Positions 28,039-36,805 of a stretch of DNA of 50,836 bases are shown here, in pieces (position 1 is the stretch's first letter; every line of letters begins with the position of its first letter). Position numbers and translations under genes: made by a program. The stretch is from Polaromonas sp. (GTDB lineage Bacteria; Pseudomonadota; Gammaproteobacteria; Burkholderiales; Burkholderiaceae_C): the NCBI GenBank assembly GCA_013298815.1, contig JAAFJF010000019.1:1-50836 (forward strand), written 5' to 3'. Below the pieces are notes generated by a model that ran no database searches, was not told the origin of the DNA, and saw only the letters and a list, made by a program, of their open reading frames with translations.

Positions 28039-28092
28039 GATATTGTCATAGCACCACGCAAAGATGGCAAAATTGTTCAAAGGAAGTCACTT

Positions 28093-28995
28093 ATGAGTCG
28101 CATTAAACTCGTTAGCCTCTCTATCGGACTTATATTGCTGGTTGTATTTACCCAAACCAGCTGTGGCGGTAATGCCAGTGATGAGCCGTACACTCTCATA
28201 GCAGCCGGTGATATTGCGCAGTGCGACATTGCTGCACCCAAGGACACCAATGCTTACAAGACAGCTAGCTTGGTGGAACGACTGCTTGTGCAATCCGGTA
28301 ACAAGGCTGCTGTTTTAACTTTGGGTGATAACGTTTATTACACCGGCATGCTGCAAGAATACCAAGGTTGCTATGAAGCGACTTGGGGCAAGTTCAAATC
28401 CAGAACCTGGGCCACGCCTGGTAACCATGATTACGGTGTTGCCAATGCAGTTGGTTATTTCGATTACTTTGGTGCACGCGCGGGTCCGAATCGCACGGGC
28501 ATTTACAAACAAGCATTAGGAAACTGGTCCTTGTTTGCTTTGAACAGCAATGTCGCAGCAGACGCCGGATCTGGCCAAATGGCTTGGTTAAAGTCGGAAG
28601 TAGTAGCCAACTCTGGCTGCAAATTAGCAGCTTGGCATTTCCCGGTTGTTTCATCCTCTGCGCGCGGTAATAACGCAACGATGCAGGCTGTATGGGCTGA
28701 ACTTGCAACAAAAAAAGTAGACATTGTTTTGCAAGGCCATGAGCATCAATATGAGCGATTTGCACCCATGCAAAGCGATGGCACGGTAGACACAACCAAT
28801 GGCATCCGTTCTTTCGTTGTCGGTACAGGTGGCGCTGCTTTGTACGATTTTGCCGCGACCAAGCCTTTTAGTGAAGCGCAAATCAAAAATTTCGGCGTTC
28901 TCGTTTTAAAACTGTACGCATCCCGCTACGAGTGGTCATTCCAGACGATTGACGGTGCGGTCCTGGACAGTGGCGGCGCCAACTGCAAAATCTAA
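28093..28995 (+). CDS. Metallophosphatase lipoprotein (purple acid phosphatase-like)
   Basis: Calcineurin-like phosphoesterase of 300 residues with metal-site motifs GDIAQC, LGDNVYY, TPGNHDYG, AWHFPVVSS and GHEHQYER in the expected order. The N-terminus RIKLVSLSIGLILLVVFTQTSCGG is a signal peptide with a probable lipoprotein Cys, though the lipobox (QTSC) is imperfect. It would act in the periplasm on a phosphoester; the substrate is unknown. AAGGAAG precedes the ATG. It is inserted between liuA and the carbonic anhydrase, with no evident link to leucine catabolism. Confidence 0.82.
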   Translation: MSRIKLVSLSIGLILLVVFTQTSCGGNASDEPYTLIAAGDIAQCDIAAPKDTNAYKTASLVERLLVQSGNKAAVLTLGDNVYYTGMLQEYQGCYEATWGKFKSRTWATPGNHDYGVANAVGYFDYFGARAGPNRTGIYKQALGNWSLFALNSNVAADAGSGQMAWLKSEVVANSGCKLAAWHFPVVSSSARGNNATMQAVWAELATKKVDIVLQGHEHQYERFAPMQSDGTVDTTNGIRSFVVGTGGAALYDFAATKPFSEAQIKNFGVLVLKLYASRYEWSFQTIDGAVLDSGGANCKI

Positions 28996-29009
28996 TAATT
29001 TATTCAACT

Positions 29010-29669
29010 ATGCCATCATCAATTCAAAATTTATTCATTCATAACCGAGCTTGGGCTGCCGAAATGGAGCGGGAGCGACCGGGGTTTTTTACAAACCTCA
29101 AAAGTCAGCAAAAACCCAAATACATGTGGATAGGTTGTTCTGATAGCCGTGTTCCAGCCAATCAAATCACGGGTTTAGAGCCTGGAGAAGTCTTCGTACA
29201 CCGTAATGTGGCCAACGTCGTGGTTCATTCCGATTTGAACGCGCTGTCGACCATCCAGTTTGCGGTCGAAATGTTGAAGGTCGAACACGTCATGGTCGTC
29301 GGTCACTACGGCTGCGGCGGTGTGCAGGCGGCGCTGGACAACGTGCGCATTGGATTGGCTGATAACTGGATTCGACACATTCAGGATGTACGTGATCGTC
29401 ATCGCCAATTGCTGAATTTGTTACCTGAAGGCAAGCGTTTGGATGCTCTAGTTGCTTTGAATGTGGTTGAGCAAGTAGTCAACGTATGCCAAAGTACCGT
29501 TTTGCAAGATGCTTGGGGGCGTGGTCAATCCATCAGCGTACACGGCTGGGTTTATGGCATACATGATGGTTTGCTGCAAGACCTCCATATCACAGTATCA
29601 GGATTAGATGGTTTAGAAGCTCTTTATTTGTCAGCTGTAGATGCTGTTTCTGCCTCTAGCCGTCAATAA
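29010..29669 (+). CDS. can: Beta-carbonic anhydrase
   Basis: Zinc enzyme interconverting CO2 and bicarbonate, 219 residues. The zinc ligands are visible: C43 and D45 in WIGCSDSRVPAN, H99 and C102 in VGHYGCGGV; HRNVANVV is also typical. Its place in the leucine cluster suggests it may supply bicarbonate to the biotin-dependent methylcrotonyl-CoA carboxylase (LiuB/LiuD); this is inference. It begins 14 bases after the metallophosphatase gene. Confidence 0.93.
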   Translation: MPSSIQNLFIHNRAWAAEMERERPGFFTNLKSQQKPKYMWIGCSDSRVPANQITGLEPGEVFVHRNVANVVVHSDLNALSTIQFAVEMLKVEHVMVVGHYGCGGVQAALDNVRIGLADNWIRHIQDVRDRHRQLLNLLPEGKRLDALVALNVVEQVVNVCQSTVLQDAWGRGQSISVHGWVYGIHDGLLQDLHITVSGLDGLEALYLSAVDAVSASSRQ

Positions 29670-29699
29670 TATTGCCTTAAATGTTATTAATAATATAGC
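29668..29699 (+). repeat. Dispersed repeat, degenerate copy F
   Basis: The sequence ATTGCCTTAAATGTTATTAA followed by TAATATAGCA follows the second half of the repeat consensus (GCCTAAG...GCTATTAAAATAATAGC) with several substitutions. It starts at the can stop codon and fills most of the gap to the thiolase gene. Confidence 0.4.
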
Positions 29700-29723
29700 A
29701 AAATTCATTTTTTAGGAATTATC

Positions 29724-30905
29724 ATGTCTGAATCCATCGTTATCGTCTCTGCCGCCCGCACCCCCATGGGTGGTTTTCAGGGCGATTTTGCCAGTTTGGC
29801 CGCACATGATTTGGGTGGAGTTGCCATTAAGGCCGCTGTTCAGCGAGCAGGTATTTCTGGCAATGTTGTTAACGAGGTGCTGTTTGGCAATTGCCTCATG
29901 GCAGGTCAAGGCCAAGCACCGGCTCGCCAAGCGGCATTCAAGGGTGGCTTGCCCATCAGCGCTGGCGCAGTCACTTTGTCCAAAATGTGCGGCTCTGGCA
30001 TGAAGGCAACCATGCTGGCGCACGACATGCTGGTCGCTGGCAGTGTGGATGTGATGGTTGCTGGCGGTATGGAGAGCATGACCAACGCTCCGCACTTGTT
30101 GCCCAAAGGCCGCAGCGGTATCCGCATCGGACATGGCCAAATTTTCGACCACATGATGCTGGATGGTTTGGAAGATGCCTACGAAGCAGGCCGCTCCATG
30201 GGCACCTTTGGAGAAGACTGCGCCGCCAAATACAACTTCACCCGAGAAGCGCAGGATAAATTTGCTATTGCCAGTGTGGAGCGCGCTCAGGCGGCTATCA
30301 AATCGGGTGCCTTTTCAGCTGAAATCACACCGGTGACTGTCAAAGGCCGCGCGGGCGATACCGTTATTAGTATTGACGAAGGCCCAGGCAAAATCAAACT
30401 CGACAAAATTGCTGGCTTGCGTGCTGCTTTTAAAAAGGACGGCACGATAACCGCCGCATCAAGTTCATCCATCAACGATGGTGCAGCTGCGCTAGTGCTG
30501 ATGCGTCAAAGCACGGCTGACAAAAGCGGTGCAAAGCCACTGGCACGCATCGTCAGCCACGCCACGCACGCGCAGGAACCCAACTGGTTTGCCACTGCGC
30601 CTCTGGGGGCTACACAAAAAGCCTTGGTCAAAGCGGGCTGGACGGCAAAAGACGTCGATTTGTGGGAAATCAACGAGGCTTTTGCTGTCGTGCCGATGGC
30701 ATTGATGACTGATCTTTCCTTGTCGCATGAGATTGTCAACGTCAACGGCGGTGCTTGTGCTTTGGGTCATCCGATTGGCGCGAGCGGTGCTCGCATTTTG
30801 GTGACGCTGATCTACGCTTTGCAAGCACGTGGTTTGAAGCGTGGCTTAGCGACATTGTGCATTGGCGGTGGCGAGGCAACAGCGATGGCGATAGAGTTGA
30901 TATAA
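29724..30905 (+). CDS. Acetyl-CoA acetyltransferase (thiolase)
   Basis: Thiolase of 393 residues that interconverts acetoacetyl-CoA and two acetyl-CoA. The catalytic residues are C89 in LSKMCGSGMKA, H349 in GHPIGASGARI and C379 in LCIGGGEA; NEAFAVVPMAL is also present. In this cluster it would finish leucine degradation by cleaving acetoacetyl-CoA formed downstream of the HMG-CoA lyase product acetoacetate. It could equally serve polyhydroxybutyrate or ketone metabolism (AtoB/PhaA-type), so no symbol is given. AGGAA precedes the ATG. Confidence 0.9.
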   Translation: MSESIVIVSAARTPMGGFQGDFASLAAHDLGGVAIKAAVQRAGISGNVVNEVLFGNCLMAGQGQAPARQAAFKGGLPISAGAVTLSKMCGSGMKATMLAHDMLVAGSVDVMVAGGMESMTNAPHLLPKGRSGIRIGHGQIFDHMMLDGLEDAYEAGRSMGTFGEDCAAKYNFTREAQDKFAIASVERAQAAIKSGAFSAEITPVTVKGRAGDTVISIDEGPGKIKLDKIAGLRAAFKKDGTITAASSSSINDGAAALVLMRQSTADKSGAKPLARIVSHATHAQEPNWFATAPLGATQKALVKAGWTAKDVDLWEINEAFAVVPMALMTDLSLSHEIVNVNGGACALGHPIGASGARILVTLIYALQARGLKRGLATLCIGGGEATAMAIELI

Positions 30906-30957
30906 AAATAATCAAAGTTGGAATTAAATAGTCCATAACAACACAAAGGAGACAAAC

Positions 30958-32229
30958 ATGCGATCTTTTATGCCTATTTTTACAAAGATATTCTTATTAG
31001 GCACCATGCTGTTTTCAGCAGGTGCTTTTTCACAAAATACACAAAACATTGCCATCACACCCAAAGATACGACGCTGTTTGCAGCTGCGACAGCTGAGCA
31101 AGCCGCAACTCTGAAAACCTTAGAGCGATTAGTGAACACAGAGACTGGGACTGGCAATGCAGAAGGCATGACGGCTATGGCGCAGTTTTTAGAAGCAGAG
31201 CTCAAAAGTATGGGTGCCACTGTACAGCGGCACAAAGCGGTCGGCGCGGTTGTGGGGGATAACATTGTGGCAAGCCTCACTGGCAAGGGCAGCAGGCGTA
31301 TTCTGATGATGGCACATATGGATACGGTCTATCCAGTGGGCACATTGGCTAAATCACCTTTCCGAACAGAGGGTAATCGGGCTTTTGGCCCAGGTATTGC
31401 TGACGCCAAGGGCGGTATCGCAGTTATCTTGCATACCTTGCGTTTGATTAAATTGCGCGGGTTTGATGACTTTTCCACTATCAGTGTATTGTTCAATGTC
31501 GATGAAGAGCGCGGTTCATTGGGATCTAGTGAGCTGATAAGAGCTACCGCCGCGCAACATGATGTGGTGTTATCGTTTGAACCCAATTTAGCGTTGCGCG
31601 AATCTATGGTGTTCGCAACTTCAGGTGCTGCAACAGTACGCGCAACTGTCAAAGGTAAGCCAGCGCATTCAGGTGTGAATCCTGAGGCCGGTGTTAACGC
31701 CATGGTGGAGGCTGCGGATTTTGTGCTGCGTACGCTGGATCTAGACAACATTGACAAAGCATTTCGCTTTAACTGGACTGTTGGCACCGCTGGAAAAACG
31801 CCCAACATCATTCCTGACGAAGCAGTCATTGATGCCAATGTGCGTTACTTGAATCCAGAACACTTGACGACCGCCATGAAGATATTGGAAGACCGTGCTG
31901 CAAAGCCGCGTTTGCAGGGCTCTCAAATTAGTGTTCAACTTCTCATGGGGCGTCCAGCTTTCAATGCAGATGCTGAGGGGCGTCGCTTGATTGATAAAGC
32001 TATCGCCATCTACAAAGAAGTAGGTCCTGAGATGGTGATTTTGCCTGTCACGGGTGGCGGCACAGACGCTGCGTACGCTGCGCAATCTGGCAAACCAGTG
32101 ATTGAAGGCCTAGGGCTGCCTGGGTTCGGATACCACAGCACTCAAGCAGAGTATGTGCTTATCGATTCCATACCACGTCGTTTGTACTTAGCTAGTCGAT
32201 TGATCATGGATTTAGCGCAGGGCAAATAA
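30958..32229 (+). CDS. Secreted M20 metallopeptidase (carboxypeptidase G2-like)
   Basis: Zinc peptidase of the M20 family, 423 residues, closest in pattern to glutamate carboxypeptidase (CPG2). A signal peptide is evident (KIFLLGTMLFSAGAFS|Q). Di-zinc motifs are MMAHMDTVYP, GPGIADAKGG, the Glu pair in NVDEERGSLG, and a C-terminal His in FGYHSTQAEYV; the dimerisation domain lies around KGKPAHSGVNPEAG. It would hydrolyse C-terminal glutamate or similar from periplasmic substrates. A strong AAAGGAG precedes the ATG. No obvious role in leucine catabolism. Confidence 0.88.
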   Translation: MRSFMPIFTKIFLLGTMLFSAGAFSQNTQNIAITPKDTTLFAAATAEQAATLKTLERLVNTETGTGNAEGMTAMAQFLEAELKSMGATVQRHKAVGAVVGDNIVASLTGKGSRRILMMAHMDTVYPVGTLAKSPFRTEGNRAFGPGIADAKGGIAVILHTLRLIKLRGFDDFSTISVLFNVDEERGSLGSSELIRATAAQHDVVLSFEPNLALRESMVFATSGAATVRATVKGKPAHSGVNPEAGVNAMVEAADFVLRTLDLDNIDKAFRFNWTVGTAGKTPNIIPDEAVIDANVRYLNPEHLTTAMKILEDRAAKPRLQGSQISVQLLMGRPAFNADAEGRRLIDKAIAIYKEVGPEMVILPVTGGGTDAAYAAQSGKPVIEGLGLPGFGYHSTQAEYVLIDSIPRRLYLASRLIMDLAQGK

Positions 32230-32271
32230 ATTGATTGCTAGCATTTTTTTACCAAATCAATATCAATTTTT

Positions 32272-33402
32272 ATGCTGCTAACCCAAGACCAAGAAATGAT
32301 CCGCGATGCAGTTCGCGCCTTTGCTCAAGAACAGTTGTGGCCAAACGCCGCCAAGTGGGACAAAGAGCATCATTTTCCCAAAGATACACACAAAGGCTTG
32401 GCGCAATTGGGCGCTTATGGCATTTGTGTGCCGGAAGAATTTGGTGGCGCAAATCTGGATTACCTCACTCTGGCATTGGTTCTTGAAGAAATCGCTGCAG
32501 GCGACGGCGGGACGAGTACGGCTATCAGCGTCACCAATTGCCCCGTCAATGCCATTTTGATGCGCTATGGCAATGCTGAGCAAAAGAAAAAGTGGTTAAC
32601 GCCTTTGGCCCTGGGTGCGATGCTGGGTGCTTTTTGTTTAACCGAGCCACATGTTGGCAGCGATGCTTCTAATTTGGCAACGACGGCTAAAAAAATTGGG
32701 GACAGTTACATCATCAACGGCGTCAAGCAATTCATCACCAGTGGTAAAAATGGCGATGTTGCGATCGTTATTGCCATGACCGACAAAGGCGCAGGCAAAA
32801 AAGGCATGAGCGCTTTCATCGTTCCCACCAACGCGCCCGGTTATGTGGTGGCACGGTTGGAAGACAAGCTTGGTCAACACAGCAGTGACACCGCGCAAAT
32901 CAACTTTGACAACTGCCGTATCCCTGCTGAGAACCTGATCGGGCAAGAGGGCGAAGGTTACAAAATCGCCCTGGGTGCATTAGAGGGCGGCCGTATCGGC
33001 ATAGCGGCACAAAGCGTGGGCATGGCACGCAGCGCGTTTGAATGTGCTTTGGACTATGCCAAACAGCGTGAGAGTTTTGGGCAGGCAATTTTTAACCACC
33101 AGGCCGTTGGCTTCAGGTTGGCCGACTGTGCGACGCAGATTGAAGCTGCGCGTCAGTTGATTTGGCATGCAGCAGCCTTGCGCGATGCGGGCCGGCCCTG
33201 CCTGAAAGAGGCCGCAATGGCTAAGCTGTTTGCCAGTGAAATGGCTGAACAAGTGTGTAGCGTGGCGATTCAAACACTGGGTGGCTACGGTTATGTGAGC
33301 GACTTCCCAGTTGAGCGCATTTACCGTGATGTGCGGGTGTGCCAGATTTATGAAGGCACCAGTGATGTGCAGAAAATCATCATCACGCGTGCTCTGGCTT
33401 AA
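32272..33402 (+). CDS. Acyl-CoA dehydrogenase
   Basis: FAD acyl-CoA dehydrogenase of 376 residues, distinct from LiuA. Motifs are GAFCLTEPHVGSDASNL, QFITSGKNGDVAIV, ALEGGRIGIAAQSVGMARSAFE, ESFGQAIFNHQAVGFRLADC and the C-terminal YEGTSDVQKIIITRAL. It is of the short/branched-chain type; the substrate cannot be fixed from sequence. In this cluster it may act on other branched or short acyl-CoAs. No ribosome site is evident. Confidence 0.9.
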   Translation: MLLTQDQEMIRDAVRAFAQEQLWPNAAKWDKEHHFPKDTHKGLAQLGAYGICVPEEFGGANLDYLTLALVLEEIAAGDGGTSTAISVTNCPVNAILMRYGNAEQKKKWLTPLALGAMLGAFCLTEPHVGSDASNLATTAKKIGDSYIINGVKQFITSGKNGDVAIVIAMTDKGAGKKGMSAFIVPTNAPGYVVARLEDKLGQHSSDTAQINFDNCRIPAENLIGQEGEGYKIALGALEGGRIGIAAQSVGMARSAFECALDYAKQRESFGQAIFNHQAVGFRLADCATQIEAARQLIWHAAALRDAGRPCLKEAAMAKLFASEMAEQVCSVAIQTLGGYGYVSDFPVERIYRDVRVCQIYEGTSDVQKIIITRALA

Positions 33403-33447
33403 AACTAAGCAATGAATTCCTGCAAATAAGAGACAACGGAGACAAGC

Positions 33448-33858
33448 ATGGCAATTACCAAAGGATTTAGGGTTTTAGTCGATCAAGCCATGACGGAGGT
33501 GAAAACCTATACTGTGGCTGAAGTTCTGGCGAAAAGCGCCAATAAAAACGTGCAAATCGTTGATATCCGCGATGTGCGCGAGTTGAAAGCTGGCACAGTC
33601 ACCGGCAGCTACCACGCACCGCGCTGCATGCTGGAGTTTTGGGTAGACCCTGAATCGCCTTACCACAAGAAGATCTGGGCGGACGAGAGCAAAGAGTTCA
33701 TTTTGTTCTGCGGCGCGGGCTGGCGTAGCGCCTTGGCCGCCAAAACCCTGCAAGACATGGGCATGACCAATGTCGCGCACATTGAGGGCGGCTATGAAGC
33801 TTGGGTCAACGCGGGCGGCCCAACAGAGTCGTTGGAATCGCGCAAAGCTAAGGCCTAA
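33448..33858 (+). CDS. Rhodanese-like sulfurtransferase
   Basis: Single-domain rhodanese, 136 residues. The active-site Cys is C88 in LFCGAGWRSALAA, and VDIRDVRELKAGTVTGSYHAPR is the typical first half. It may move sulfane sulfur or act on thiols; the substrate is unknown. GGAG precedes the ATG. It lies downstream of the acyl-CoA dehydrogenase, probably co-transcribed. Confidence 0.88.
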   Translation: MAITKGFRVLVDQAMTEVKTYTVAEVLAKSANKNVQIVDIRDVRELKAGTVTGSYHAPRCMLEFWVDPESPYHKKIWADESKEFILFCGAGWRSALAAKTLQDMGMTNVAHIEGGYEAWVNAGGPTESLESRKAKA

Positions 33859-33888
33859 GCAAGTGATAAGCAAAGAAATGCCCACAGG

Positions 33889-34284
33889 ATGACCAAACCG
33901 TGCCCGTGCGGCAAGTTGGATGCTAAGAAGCGGCCGTTAGCGGTAACGGTTTGTTGTCTTCCCTACATCGACGGAAAGCTGGCAGCGCCTGATGCCGAAG
34001 CGTTGATGCGCTCGCGTTACAGTGCTTTTGCGCTTGAAAAGGCTGGCTATTTACTCAGTACCTGGCATGTTAGTCAGCGTCCTGCGAGCTTAGAGTTTGA
34101 ATCAAGCGTTAAATGGTTGGGTCTACAGGTTCAAAATCACACGGTGGTTGACGCCACTCACTCGGAAGTCACCTTCGTCGCACGGCAGCGTGACCGCACT
34201 GGTCGTGCCATTCGCTTGCTTGAACACAGTCGTTTTGTGTCTGAAAACGGTTGTTGGTATTATGTGAATGGTGATAGCTTCTAA
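33889..34284 (+). CDS. YchJ-family protein
   Basis: A 131-residue protein of the YchJ/UPF0225 family. It has the N-terminal Cys cluster KPCPCGKLDAKKRP...TVCCLPYIDGKLAAPDAEALMRSRYSAFAL and the C-terminal NTF2-like half ending in NGCWYYVNGDSF. The CPCG motif suggests metal binding (SEC-C-like). The molecular function of the family is unknown to me. It starts 30 bases after the rhodanese gene. Confidence 0.85.
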   Translation: MTKPCPCGKLDAKKRPLAVTVCCLPYIDGKLAAPDAEALMRSRYSAFALEKAGYLLSTWHVSQRPASLEFESSVKWLGLQVQNHTVVDATHSEVTFVARQRDRTGRAIRLLEHSRFVSENGCWYYVNGDSF

Positions 34285-34316
34285 AAATCATTAAAACTAT
34301 ATAAATATGCTTGTAT

Positions 34317-34356
34317 CCAATGTATTTACTGCCTAAGCAGCTATCAAAATAATAGT
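34317..34356 (+). repeat. 40-bp dispersed repeat, copy C
   Basis: Well-preserved copy in the YchJ-HAD gap: CCAATGTATTTACTGCC, then TAAGCAGCTATCAAAATAATAG. It matches the reverse complement of copy B at 34 of 40 sites by hand alignment. Same orientation as copy A. It ends 14 bases before the HAD gene ATG. Confidence 0.8.
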
Positions 34357-34370
34357 AATTTTACTTAAAT

Positions 34371-35066
34371 ATGTATCATAAACTCGACGCTGTTTTGTTT
34401 GACTGTGACGGTGTATTGGTCGACAGTGAGCCCATTACCAATGGCTTGCTGCGCGACATGCTGCAAGAGCAGGGCTGGACGTTGACGCCTGAAGCTTGCT
34501 TTCAGCACTTCGTCGGTAAAGCGGTCATCGATGAAAAAGTGCGAATCGAAGCAGAAACCGGCAAACCGTTGACCGAGGCTTGGATGTCAAGCTTCAGAGC
34601 AAGACGCAACGCGGCGTTGGAAGCGCATTTGCAGGCGATCCCCAACATCCATGCCGCGATAGAGCAAATCCACCTTAACTTTGACGGACGTATTGCGTGC
34701 GCTTCTCGGGCGGACAGGTTTAAAGTTGAGCTGCAGCTCGCCAAAGTTGCACTCATGCCCTATTTTGAAGGCCGCATCTTCAGCGGCCACGAAATGCCGC
34801 GATCCAAACCCGCGCCAGACGTGTATCTGGCCGCCGCCGCTGCCGTCGGCGTACATCCCAGCCGTTGCGCGGTGGTGGAGGACACGGTGACAGGTGTCAT
34901 GGCGGGCGTGGCAGCGGGTTGCACCGTGTTTGGCTATACGCCGGCACATCTCCAAACCACTGAACGGGCAGCTTTATTGGCTGCGGGTGCGAGTCATACC
35001 TTCACAGATATGCTGCAATTACCTAGCTTGCTGAGCCAAAAGGTGGCACAATTCGCTTGCAGTTGA
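34371..35066 (+). CDS. HAD-superfamily phosphatase / sugar-phosphate mutase type
   Basis: HAD hydrolase of 231 residues. Motif I is LFDCDGVLVDSE (nucleophile Asp), motif II is near ACASRADRFKV (divergent from the usual S/T-x-S), the motif III Lys is in EMPRSKPAPDVYL, and the motif IV acidic residues are in AVVEDTVTGVMAG. A helical cap domain spans residues about 20-80. It resembles 6-phosphogluconate or beta-phosphoglucomutase-like members; the substrate is not determined. Its end overlaps the liuB operator palindrome by 4 bases. Confidence 0.85.
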   Translation: MYHKLDAVLFDCDGVLVDSEPITNGLLRDMLQEQGWTLTPEACFQHFVGKAVIDEKVRIEAETGKPLTEAWMSSFRARRNAALEAHLQAIPNIHAAIEQIHLNFDGRIACASRADRFKVELQLAKVALMPYFEGRIFSGHEMPRSKPAPDVYLAAAAAVGVHPSRCAVVEDTVTGVMAGVAAGCTVFGYTPAHLQTTERAALLAAGASHTFTDMLQLPSLLSQKVAQFACS

Positions 35067-35084
35067 CGTTTACGTAAACGTCAA
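35063..35084 (+). promoter_or_regulatory. 22-bp palindromic operator upstream of liuB (LiuR/LiuQ-type)
   Basis: Identical in all 22 bases to the palindrome before liuA (26800-26821): half-site TTGACGTTTAC, inverted. It starts within the last codons of the HAD gene and ends 53 bases before the liuB ATG. Two identical sites before the two liu transcription units argue for joint control. Confidence 0.8.
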
Positions 35085-35137
35085 CCAATTAAAGATTTAA
35101 AACGACAATTTCGTAACTTACCTAGCGCTAACCCACC

Positions 35138-36769
35138 ATGCCCGTCCTGGAAACCAAACTCAACGCCCGTTCCGCCGATTTTGTAGCCAATGCTGCCGCG
35201 ATGCAGGCTTTGGTGGACGATTTGAACGCCAAAGTCGACCAAGCAGCTCTGGGTGGTGGCGATGTGGCGCGGGCTAGGCATACCGCGCGCGGCAAATTAT
35301 TGCCGCGTGACAGGGTGCAAATGCTGCTAGATCCCGGCACGCCGTTCTTAGAGCTCAGCCCGCTGGCCGCCTATGGCATGTACCCCGACAAAGATGGCAC
35401 CGATAGCGCCCCCTGCGCCGGTGTGATTGCTGGCGTTGGTCGTGTCAGCGGGGTGGACTGCATGATTGTGTGCAACGACGCCACCGTCAAAGGCGGCACG
35501 TACTACCCGCTCACCGTCAAAAAGCACTTGCGTGCGCAAGAGATTGCGCAGCAAAACAAGCTGCCGTGCATCTATTTGGTCGATTCAGGCGGCGCGAATC
35601 TGCCGAATCAAGACGAGGTGTTCCCCGACCGCGATCATTTTGGCCGCATCTTCTTCAACCAAGCCAATATGAGTGCGGAGGGCATCGCCCAAATCGCCGT
35701 GGTCATGGGCAGTTGTACGGCGGGCGGTGCGTATGTTCCAGCGATGAGCGATGAGGCCATCATCGTCAAAAACCAAGGGACGATATTTTTGGGCGGCCCG
35801 CCTTTGGTGAAGGCCGCTACGGGCGAGGTGGTGAGTGCTGAAGACCTCGGTGGCGGCGATGTGCACACCCGTTTATCAGGTGTGGCTGACCATTTGGCGC
35901 AAAACGACATGCATGCGCTGAGTATTGTTCGTCAATCTATCAAGAATTTGAATAAAAAGGCATCAAATAAGCAATTATCCGGCGAATTTGCTGCCTCGGT
36001 AGCTCCTAAATATGTAGCGTCTGAACTGTATGGAGTGATTCCCACGGATACCCGTAAACCTTTCGATGTACGCGAAATCATCGCCCGTGTGGTGGATGGG
36101 AGTGAGTTTGACGAGTTCAAAGCGCGCTTTGGTGCAACTTTGATCTGCGGTTTTGCGCGAATTGAAGGCATGCCCGTCGGCATCATTGCCAACAACGGCA
36201 TTTTGTTCAGCGAATCAGCGCTAAAAGGGGCGCATTTCATCGAGTTGTGTTGCCAGCGCAAAATCCCCTTGGTGTTTTTGCAAAATATCACTGGCTTCAT
36301 GGTGGGCCGCAAGTACGAGAACGAAGGCATCGCCCGCAACGGTGCCAAGATGGTTACCGCTGTGGCAACCGCCGCCGTACCGAAATTCACCATCATTATC
36401 GGCGGCAGCTTTGGCGCGGGTAACTACGGCATGTGCGGTCGGGCCTACTCGCCCCGGTTTTTATGGATGTGGCCCAATGCGCGCATCAGCGTCATGGGTG
36501 GCGAGCAAGCAGCCAGTGTCCTGGCGACCGTCAAGCGTGACGGCATCGAAGGCAAAGGGGGTAGCTGGAGCCCTGAAGAAGAAAACGCCTTCAAAGCACC
36601 CATCAAAGAACAATATGAGGTGCAGGGTCATCCTTATTTCGCCACAGCACGTTTATGGGATGATGGAGTGATTGACCCCGCCGATACGCGCCGCGTTTTG
36701 GCACTGGGCTTGAGTGCGGCGATGAATGCGCCCATACCGGAGACAAAGTTTGGCGTCTTTAGGATGTGA
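35138..36769 (+). CDS. liuB: Methylcrotonyl-CoA carboxylase, carboxyltransferase subunit
   Basis: Carboxyltransferase (beta) subunit that moves CO2 from biotin to 3-methylcrotonyl-CoA, forming 3-methylglutaconyl-CoA in leucine breakdown; 543 residues, slightly longer than usual. Crotonase-fold motifs include [69 protein letters not shown] and [20 protein letters not shown]. The linker between the two halves (about residues 266-300) contains an in-frame copy of the dispersed repeat (35979-36018). The partner subunit liuD is three genes downstream. Confidence 0.95.
   Translation: MPVLETKLNARSADFVANAAAMQALVDDLNAKVDQAALGGGDVARARHTARGKLLPRDRVQMLLDPGTPFLELSPLAAYGMYPDKDGTDSAPCAGVIAGVGRVSGVDCMIVCNDATVKGGTYYPLTVKKHLRAQEIAQQNKLPCIYLVDSGGANLPNQDEVFPDRDHFGRIFFNQANMSAEGIAQIAVVMGSCTAGGAYVPAMSDEAIIVKNQGTIFLGGPPLVKAATGEVVSAEDLGGGDVHTRLSGVADHLAQNDMHALSIVRQSIKNLNKKASNKQLSGEFAASVAPKYVASELYGVIPTDTRKPFDVREIIARVVDGSEFDEFKARFGATLICGFARIEGMPVGIIANNGILFSESALKGAHFIELCCQRKIPLVFLQNITGFMVGRKYENEGIARNGAKMVTAVATAAVPKFTIIIGGSFGAGNYGMCGRAYSPRFLWMWPNARISVMGGEQAASVLATVKRDGIEGKGGSWSPEEENAFKAPIKEQYEVQGHPYFATARLWDDGVIDPADTRRVLALGLSAAMNAPIPETKFGVFRM
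35979..36018 (+). repeat. 40-bp dispersed repeat, copy G, inside liuB
   Basis: CCGGCGAATTTGCTGCCT, then GGTAGCT, then TATGTAGC, matches copy A at 31 of 40 sites without gaps by hand alignment. It is read in the same frame as in gltB, but the TAA at repeat positions 18-20 is TCG here, so translation continues ([13 protein letters not shown]). It encodes part of the linker between the two carboxyltransferase halves. Confidence 0.6.
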
Positions 36770-36805
36770 TTTTCGTCGTTGAAAAATGAGTAGATTTAAA
36801 GCCGT

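Noticed and set aside
33848-33875. Possible repeat copy over the rhodanese stop codon (GCCTAAGCA)
   Set aside because: Only about 9 consecutive bases match, and the core is not recognisable; it is too short to call, although the stop codon falls at the same repeat position as in gltB.
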